Of a DNA stretch of 36,214 nucleotides, positions 31,589-36,214 are shown in pieces. Every line of letters begins with the position of its first letter. Position 1 is the stretch's first letter. The notes beneath the pieces were generated by a model, which saw only the letters and a program-made list of their open reading frames with translations, did no database searches and was not told the origin of the DNA. This DNA is from Burkholderiales bacterium (GTDB lineage Bacteria; Pseudomonadota; Gammaproteobacteria; Burkholderiales; Burkholderiaceae_C), in contig JAABRA010000132.1 in NCBI GenBank assembly GCA_011391155.1, positions 1 to 36,214 of the forward strand, given 5' to 3'. A program made the position numbers and the translations under genes.

Positions 31589-32017
31589 ATGCGACGCATC
31601 CTTCCTTTTTTCACGGCCTTGCTCGGCGCGCTGTTGATCTGCGGCGCCGCGCTGGCCCAGGACAAGGTGGTTTATCACATCGACAACGCCGAGGCGCAGG
31701 CCACCAAGGGGCTGCGCAATATCCGAAACCATCTCGACGTTGCCCCGGACACCAGAATCACCGTGGTAACCCATGCCGATGGCGTGGACTTCCTGATGGA
31801 AGGCGCCAAGGACAAGAAGAACCCCAGCATCGACTACGCCTCGCTGGTCAGCGCGCTCAAGGCCCGCGGCGTGCGTTTCGAGGTTTGCGAAATCACCCTG
31901 AAGAACCGCAGCCTCAAGAAAGAGCAGTTCAGCATGGACGCGGAATTCACGCCGTCCGGCGTGGTGCGCATCGCCCAGCTGCAGACCCGCGACCACAACG
32001 GCTACATCAAGCCCTGA
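31589..32017 (+). CDS. Exported DsrE/DsrF-like protein
   Basis: A 142-residue protein with a signal peptide (MRRILPFFTALLGALLICGA ALAQ, cleavage after AQ near residue 24). The mature part has the DsrE-like pattern KVVYHIDN, a first beta-alpha unit, then ITVVTHADGVDFL and VRFEVCEITLKNR, where the Cys matches the position conserved in this fold. Periplasmic relatives are linked to sulfur metabolism in some bacteria, but a lone exported copy has no assured function. AGGAG stands 7 nt before ATG 31589. The longer frame from 31334 lies inside gph on the other strand. Confidence 0.8.
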   Translation: MRRILPFFTALLGALLICGAALAQDKVVYHIDNAEAQATKGLRNIRNHLDVAPDTRITVVTHADGVDFLMEGAKDKKNPSIDYASLVSALKARGVRFEVCEITLKNRSLKKEQFSMDAEFTPSGVVRIAQLQTRDHNGYIKP

Positions 32018-32048
32018 ACGGCTGCGCCATGGCGCCCGGCACCGGCGT

Positions 32049-32732
32049 TCAGCGCGCCAGTTCGGCGCGCATGGCGTCAATCACGCCCTGGTAGTCCGGC
32101 TGGCCGAAAATCGCACTGCCAGCCACGAAAGTGTCGGCGCCGGCGTCGGCCACGCGACGGATGTTGTCGGTCTTGATGCCGCCGTCCACTTCCAGGCGAA
32201 TGTCGCGGCCCGTGGCCTCGATGCGCCTGCGCGCGGCCTCGATCTTGCGCAGCGCGCTGTCGATGAAACTCTGCCCGCCAAAGCCCGGGTTGACCGACAT
32301 GATCAGGATCAGGTCGATGTCGTCGATCACCCAGTCGAGCACGTCCAGCGGCGTGGCGGGGTTGAACACCACGCCGGCCTTGATGCCCCGGGCCTTGATG
32401 GCCTGCACGCTGCGGTGCACATGGCCCGAGGCCTCGGGGTGGAAACTGATCAGGTCGGCGCCGGCATCGGCAAATCCGGCGGCCAGCGCGTCCACCGGCT
32501 GGATCATCAAGTGCACATCGATCGGCACCGGCGTTCCGTCGGGCTTCTTCGCGTGCGGCTTGAGCGCCTGGCAGACCATCGGACCGAAAGTCAGGTTGGG
32601 CACGTAATGGTTGTCCATCACGTCGAAATGGACCCAGTCGGCCCCCGCGGCGATGACGCAACGAACCTCCTCGCCCAGACGGGCAAAGTCGGCCGACAGA
32701 ATGGAAGGGGCAATACGAAAAGTCGGGCTCAT
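32049..32732 (-). CDS. rpe: Ribulose-phosphate 3-epimerase
   Basis: A 227-residue TIM-barrel enzyme that interconverts ribulose 5-phosphate and xylulose 5-phosphate. Motifs: [36 protein letters not shown] with a catalytic Asp and metal His, [21 protein letters not shown] and [13 protein letters not shown] start at ATG 32732 (MSPTFRI). It is divergent from apaG across 71 bp, which should hold both promoters, though I see no strong consensus there. Confidence 0.96.
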   Translation of the reverse strand: MSPTFRIAPSILSADFARLGEEVRCVIAAGADWVHFDVMDNHYVPNLTFGPMVCQALKPHAKKPDGTPVPIDVHLMIQPVDALAAGFADAGADLISFHPEASGHVHRSVQAIKARGIKAGVVFNPATPLDVLDWVIDDIDLILIMSVNPGFGGQSFIDSALRKIEAARRRIEATGRDIRLEVDGGIKTDNIRRVADAGADTFVAGSAIFGQPDYQGVIDAMRAELAR

Positions 32733-32803
32733 GCCAGGATTGTCGCAGCAAGCCGATGGCCCCATGCCCGCCCGGGAACGTCCTGGCGGCTTAAGATCAG
32801 CGC

Positions 32804-33193
32804 ATGAGCAAGCCTGAGATTGACATCCGCGTCCAGCCGAACTACCTGCCCGGGCAATCGTCCCCGCTGGACGAAACCTACGGTTTTTCGTACACCATCA
32901 CCATTGCCAACCGGGGCGACGCGCCGGCCCAGCTGATTTCCAGGCACTGGATCATCCTGGACGCCGACCTCCACCGCGAGGAAGTGCGCGGCCTGGGGGT
33001 GGTCGGCCACCAGCCGCTACTCAAGCCCGGCGAAGCCTTCGAATACACCAGCGGCTGCCGCCTGCGCACACCGACCGGCACCATGGAAGGACGCTACTTC
33101 TTCGTGAAGGAAGACGGCGAACCGTTCGAGGTGACCATCCCGCGCTTCGTGCTTGACGCCACCGGCCAGGCCGGCGGCCGCGTGCTGCATTAG
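32804..33193 (+). CDS. apaG: ApaG (Co2+/Mg2+ efflux-associated) protein
   Basis: A 129-residue single-domain immunoglobulin-like protein with the ApaG pattern: [57 protein letters not shown] and [12 protein letters not shown]. Despite the historic link to cobalt resistance its activity is unclear. It heads the forward unit apaG, membrane protein, thiL, with a 13-nt gap to the next start. The start ATG 32804 lacks a clear ribosome binding site. Confidence 0.95.
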   Translation: MSKPEIDIRVQPNYLPGQSSPLDETYGFSYTITIANRGDAPAQLISRHWIILDADLHREEVRGLGVVGHQPLLKPGEAFEYTSGCRLRTPTGTMEGRYFFVKEDGEPFEVTIPRFVLDATGQAGGRVLH

Positions 33194-33206
33194 CCGTCCG
33201 GCCGCC

Positions 33207-35240
33207 ATGTCGCCATCGGGGCCGTCCGACCTGACCCACCTGCTCAACGCGCTGGACCCCGGCGCGAGCCGCGCTGAACGCCATCTGTGGCTGGTGGACC
33301 TGCTGGCCTGGGTGCGCGCCGGCATGGGCCAGGGCGACGACCCGGCGGGCGCCGTGGCGCGCGTGCGCCTGCTGCTCGATGCCGTGCAGGCCCGGCCCGA
33401 GTGGCTGCCGCGCTGGCACGCCTGGTGGCAGCTGTTCAAGGACACCGTGGACCCGGCCCCGCTATTGGCCGATTTCGGTTTCGCGCCGCGCACCGCCTTC
33501 CTGAGCGATCTGGGCGACCGGCTGCGGCGCAAGCTGCTGCCCGTCACGCCCGATACCTACGACCTGATCACCCTGTTCGACCTGTTGCTGCCCGATCCGC
33601 TTGATGCGCTGTGGATCAAGGCCCTGGACGACAACACCTTAGAGCGCGTCCAGCACCTGCTGTTCGACGCCTCGACCGACGAAGTGTGGGGCCATGCGGT
33701 GCTGATGGACGCCCTGACCTACAGCGTCGGGCAGGTCAGCGCCGCCGGCTTTTCGTCCGAAATCCGTTCGCGCATGGCGGCCACCGTGTCGCAGGCCCAT
33801 CCGTACCACACCCGCCCCTTTCACGCCCTGCCGGGTCAGTTCGAGGCCTTCAAGGCTGCGGTCAAGGCCGACGGTGCCCGTGGCCCGCTGGCCCTGGCCG
33901 GCGCGCAGGCGCTGCGCGAGCAACTCGATGCCTGCCGCCATGCGGCCTACAAGGTCTACGCGCATCTGGATGAAAACGGCATTTCGGTCGGCATTGTTTT
34001 CCGGCTGAGCCAGTTGCGCGAACGCATGGTGCGGATCAAACAACTGCTCGACTGCCTGCAGAGCGAGCACCCGGCCCAGTCCACGGCCCGCCTGCTGGCC
34101 CAGCTCGCCCAGGTGGGCCAGGCCAAGCGCAGCATCCGCGCGCTGATCACCAGCAGCACGCACATGACGGCCGCCAAGGTGGCGGAACGCAACGCCGAGA
34201 GCGGTGAGCACTACATCACGCGCAACGCGGCCGAGTACCGCCAGATGCTGGGCACGGCAGCCGGCGGCGGCGCGGTGCTGGCGTTCACCACCTGGGCCAA
34301 GTTCGGTATCTATGGCCTGGGCCTGTCCGCGTTCTGGAGCGGCCTGGCTTTCGGCATGAACTACGCCATCTCCTTCGTGATCGTCATGCTGCTGCACTGG
34401 ACGGTGGCGACCAAGCAGCCGGCGGTCACCGCCCCGGCCATGGCGGCCCGGCTCAAGGACATGAGCGCGCCGGATGCGGTCGATAATTTCATCGACGAGG
34501 TGGCGCACCTGCTGCGTTCCCAGATCGCCGCGATCATCGGCAACCTCGGCCTCGTGATACCCGGCGTATTGCTGATCAGCGCAGCGCTGACGCTGGGCGG
34601 GTTCGAGACCATGGTCGATGTCGAACACGCCCACCACGTGTTGCACGACCAGACGCTGCTCGGGCCCACGGCCCTGTACGCCGCCTTCACCGGGGTGCTG
34701 CTGTTTGCCTCGAGCATCATCGCGGGCTGGGTGGAAAACTGGTTCGTGCTGTACCAGCTCGACTCGGCCATCGCCTGGAACCCGCGCTACACCCGAGTGC
34801 TTGGCAGGGAGCGCGCCCGACGCTGGTCAACATGGCTGCGCGCCAACATCTCGGGCCTGGCGGCCAGCATCTCGCTGGGCCTGATGCTGGGCCTGGTGCC
34901 CGCCTTTGCCGGCTTTTTCGGGCTGGGGCTGGAAGTGCGCCACGTGACCCTGTCCACCGGCCAGATGGCCGGCGCAGCCTATACCCTGGGGCTGGGCGTG
35001 CTGGCAACACCGGAATTCTGGTGGGCCGTCGCCGGCATTGCCGTGATCGGGCCCCTCAACCTGGCCGTCAGCTTCTTCCTGGCGTTCCGGCTGGCGCTGG
35101 CCGCGCACAGCGTCCCGAGCGTGGATCGCGTGCGCATCCGTCATGCGTTCTGGCAGCGCGTCCGGCAGGCGCCCCTGTCCTTTTTGCTGCCGCCGCGCGC
35201 GGCACCGCCGGCGCCGGGCGGCGACCGGGCCACCCCATGA
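33207..35240 (+). CDS. Gcr-family polytopic membrane protein ('site-specific recombinase' family)
   Basis: A 677-residue protein. The N-terminal half (~1-340) is soluble and helical; the C-terminal half has about six to seven hydrophobic segments (~350-400, 442-463, 492-512, 545-575, 585-640). Conserved-looking phrases include IRALITSSTHMTAAKVAERN, GEHYITRN and GLSAFWSGLAFGMNYA. It resembles the family named after the Neisseria gcr product and annotated as site-specific recombinase. I see no tyrosine- or serine-recombinase catalytic pattern, and a membrane-bound half is odd for a recombinase. I start at ATG 33207 (MSPSGPSDLT); the frame opens at 33153 inside apaG. Confidence 0.82.
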   Translation: MSPSGPSDLTHLLNALDPGASRAERHLWLVDLLAWVRAGMGQGDDPAGAVARVRLLLDAVQARPEWLPRWHAWWQLFKDTVDPAPLLADFGFAPRTAFLSDLGDRLRRKLLPVTPDTYDLITLFDLLLPDPLDALWIKALDDNTLERVQHLLFDASTDEVWGHAVLMDALTYSVGQVSAAGFSSEIRSRMAATVSQAHPYHTRPFHALPGQFEAFKAAVKADGARGPLALAGAQALREQLDACRHAAYKVYAHLDENGISVGIVFRLSQLRERMVRIKQLLDCLQSEHPAQSTARLLAQLAQVGQAKRSIRALITSSTHMTAAKVAERNAESGEHYITRNAAEYRQMLGTAAGGGAVLAFTTWAKFGIYGLGLSAFWSGLAFGMNYAISFVIVMLLHWTVATKQPAVTAPAMAARLKDMSAPDAVDNFIDEVAHLLRSQIAAIIGNLGLVIPGVLLISAALTLGGFETMVDVEHAHHVLHDQTLLGPTALYAAFTGVLLFASSIIAGWVENWFVLYQLDSAIAWNPRYTRVLGRERARRWSTWLRANISGLAASISLGLMLGLVPAFAGFFGLGLEVRHVTLSTGQMAGAAYTLGLGVLATPEFWWAVAGIAVIGPLNLAVSFFLAFRLALAAHSVPSVDRVRIRHAFWQRVRQAPLSFLLPPRAAPPAPGGDRATP

Positions 35241-35246
35241 CGCGCC

Positions 35247-36214
35247 ATGGGTGAATTTGAGCTGATTGACCGCTTTTTCAGGCGCCCCGCGCGCCGGGCC
35301 GCGCTAGGCATAGGCGATGACTGCGCGCTGCTGGCCCCGGCGCCCGGCATGCAGCTGGCGATTTCCAGCGACATGCTGGTCGAAGGCCGGCACTTCCTGT
35401 CCACCGTCGATCCGTTCCGTCTTGGCCACAAGGCGCTGGCCGTCAACCTGAGCGACCTGGCCGCCTGCGGTGCGAAGCCGCTGGCCTTCACGCTGGCGCT
35501 GGCACTGCCGCAGGCCGATGAAACCTGGCTGGACGGTTTTTCGCGCGGACTGTTCGCCCTGGCCGATGCGCACGGCTGCGAGCTGGTCGGCGGCGACACC
35601 ACGCGCGGGCCGTTGAACCTCTGCATCACCGTGTTTGGCGAAGTCCCGCCGGGGCAGGCCTTGCTGCGCAGCGGCGCGCAAGCGGGTGACGACCTCTACG
35701 TCAGTGGCACGCTGGGCGACGCCCGGCTGGCGCTGGAAGTGTTCCGCGGCACGCGCTCGCTGCCGCAGGCGGTGTTCGACATCGCGCGCGCGCGCATGGA
35801 GACCCCCACCCCGCGCGTGGCGCTCGGCCTGGCGCTGCGCGGCATCGCCACGGCGGCGGCCGACATCAGTGACGGACTGGCCGGCGACCTGGGCCACATC
35901 CTGAAAGCCAGCCGCGTCGGCGCCTGCATCGACACGGCCATCGCCATCAACTTGATAGCTGCCAAAGACCATCTGACGCTGGGTAATGGCCCTATTGGCC
36001 AATTTGATGCCGAAATGGCCCTGGATTGCGTGCTGGCCGGCGGCGACGACTACGAACTGGTGTTCAGCGCGCCGCCAGCCGCCCGCAGCCGCGTGAAAGC
36101 CGCTGCCCTGTTGGCCCAGACGTCCGTCACCTGCATCGGCCGGATCGAGGAATCGCCCGGTCTGCGCCTGGTGGACGCGGCCGGCCAGCCCGTCACCCGG
36201 CGCTTCGCCGCTTT
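35247..36214 (+). CDS. thiL: Thiamine-monophosphate kinase, 3' end cut by the window
   Basis: The visible 322 codons start MGEFELIDRFF and run open to the window edge; few residues are missing. The enzyme phosphorylates TMP to thiamine pyrophosphate. Family motifs: GIGDDCALL (Mg/ATP), ISSDMLVEGRHF, VNLSDLAACGAKP, LVGGDTTRG, ADISDGLAGDLGHI and LAGGDDYELVFS. It lies 6 nt after the membrane-protein stop. Between CIDTAIAIN and CVLAGGDDYEL the loop contains LIAAKDHLTLGNGPIGQFDA, which derives from a dispersed repeat (copy D) and differs in style from the rest of the gene. Confidence 0.95.
   Translation, partial: MGEFELIDRFFRRPARRAALGIGDDCALLAPAPGMQLAISSDMLVEGRHFLSTVDPFRLGHKALAVNLSDLAACGAKPLAFTLALALPQADETWLDGFSRGLFALADAHGCELVGGDTTRGPLNLCITVFGEVPPGQALLRSGAQAGDDLYVSGTLGDARLALEVFRGTRSLPQAVFDIARARMETPTPRVALGLALRGIATAAADISDGLAGDLGHILKASRVGACIDTAIAINLIAAKDHLTLGNGPIGQFDAEMALDCVLAGGDDYELVFSAPPAARSRVKAAALLAQTSVTCIGRIEESPGLRLVDAAGQPVTRRFAA
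35952..36010 (+). repeat. Dispersed repeat copy D inside thiL
   Basis: TTGATAGC (35952-35959) is followed after 22 nt (start to start) by the core TGACGCTGGG (35974-35983), then TAATGGCCCTATTGGCCAAT with the palindrome ATTGGCCAAT (35994-36003). It is translated in frame as LIAAKDHLTLGNGPIGQFDA. The LIA...LTLG reading frame equals that of copy C. The local base composition is clearly less GC-rich than the rest of thiL. Confidence 0.65.

Noticed and set aside
33153-33206. Start of the Gcr-family protein at 33153
   Set aside because: This would overlap the end of apaG by 41 nt and adds residues without similarity; ATG 33207 lies 13 nt after the apaG stop.

Overview
The window is ordinary chromosomal DNA of a betaproteobacterium, most likely order Burkholderiales and probably family Comamonadaceae (Rhodoferax/Polaromonas-like). 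The genus is inference. Supporting evidence: GC-rich codon use throughout; the gene order tRNA-Tyr, tRNA-Gly, tRNA-Thr, tuf, tRNA-Trp, secE, nusG, rplKAJL, rpoBC; the block lemA-like, rsmB, DUF4390, ntrY-like, ntrX-like; and the order thiL, Gcr-type membrane protein, apaG, rpe, gph, trpEG. I saw no phage, plasmid, insertion sequence or CRISPR array.

Layout. 1-3031 (+): the 3' part of a large secreted repeat protein (DUF11/CARDB-like domains, an Ig-like domain, one RTX-like stretch, DUF4214). 3261-3548 (-): tRNA-Phe and tRNA-Gly with a terminator-like hairpin between them. 3573-9082 (-): a five-gene unit, lemA-like, rsmB, DUF4390, ntrY-type kinase, and a short response regulator without an AAA+ domain. 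9132-23118 (-): the translation/transcription supercluster, starting at a promoter near 23.1 kb and ending at a strong terminator after rpoC. Ribosomal-protein leaders and hairpins mark its internal control points. 23135-30078 (-): a trp operon (trpL leader peptide, trpE, trpG, trpD, trpC) with ltaE and a LysE/RhtB exporter between trpG and trpD, a 42-residue membrane microprotein between trpD and trpC, and ung at the end. 30171-36214: single genes on alternating strands, namely a chalcone-isomerase-like periplasmic protein (+), gph (-), a DsrE-like periplasmic protein (+), rpe (-), and then apaG, a Gcr-family membrane protein and thiL (+, cut by the window end).

The least expected structure is a low-GC dispersed repeat present four times (near 23.9, 26.3, 27.7 and 36.0 kb). 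It has a TTGATAGC-like head and a TGACGCTGGG core. Two copies fill the gaps trpC-ung and trpG-ltaE and run right up to the downstream start codons. The other two lie inside the reading frames of the LysE exporter and ThiL without breaking them, and both are read in the same frame. Other points worth a second look are the trpL peptide with Trp-Pro-Trp, the microprotein between trpD and trpC, and the hairpin between tRNA-Phe and tRNA-Gly. Most of the remaining content is conserved housekeeping machinery.
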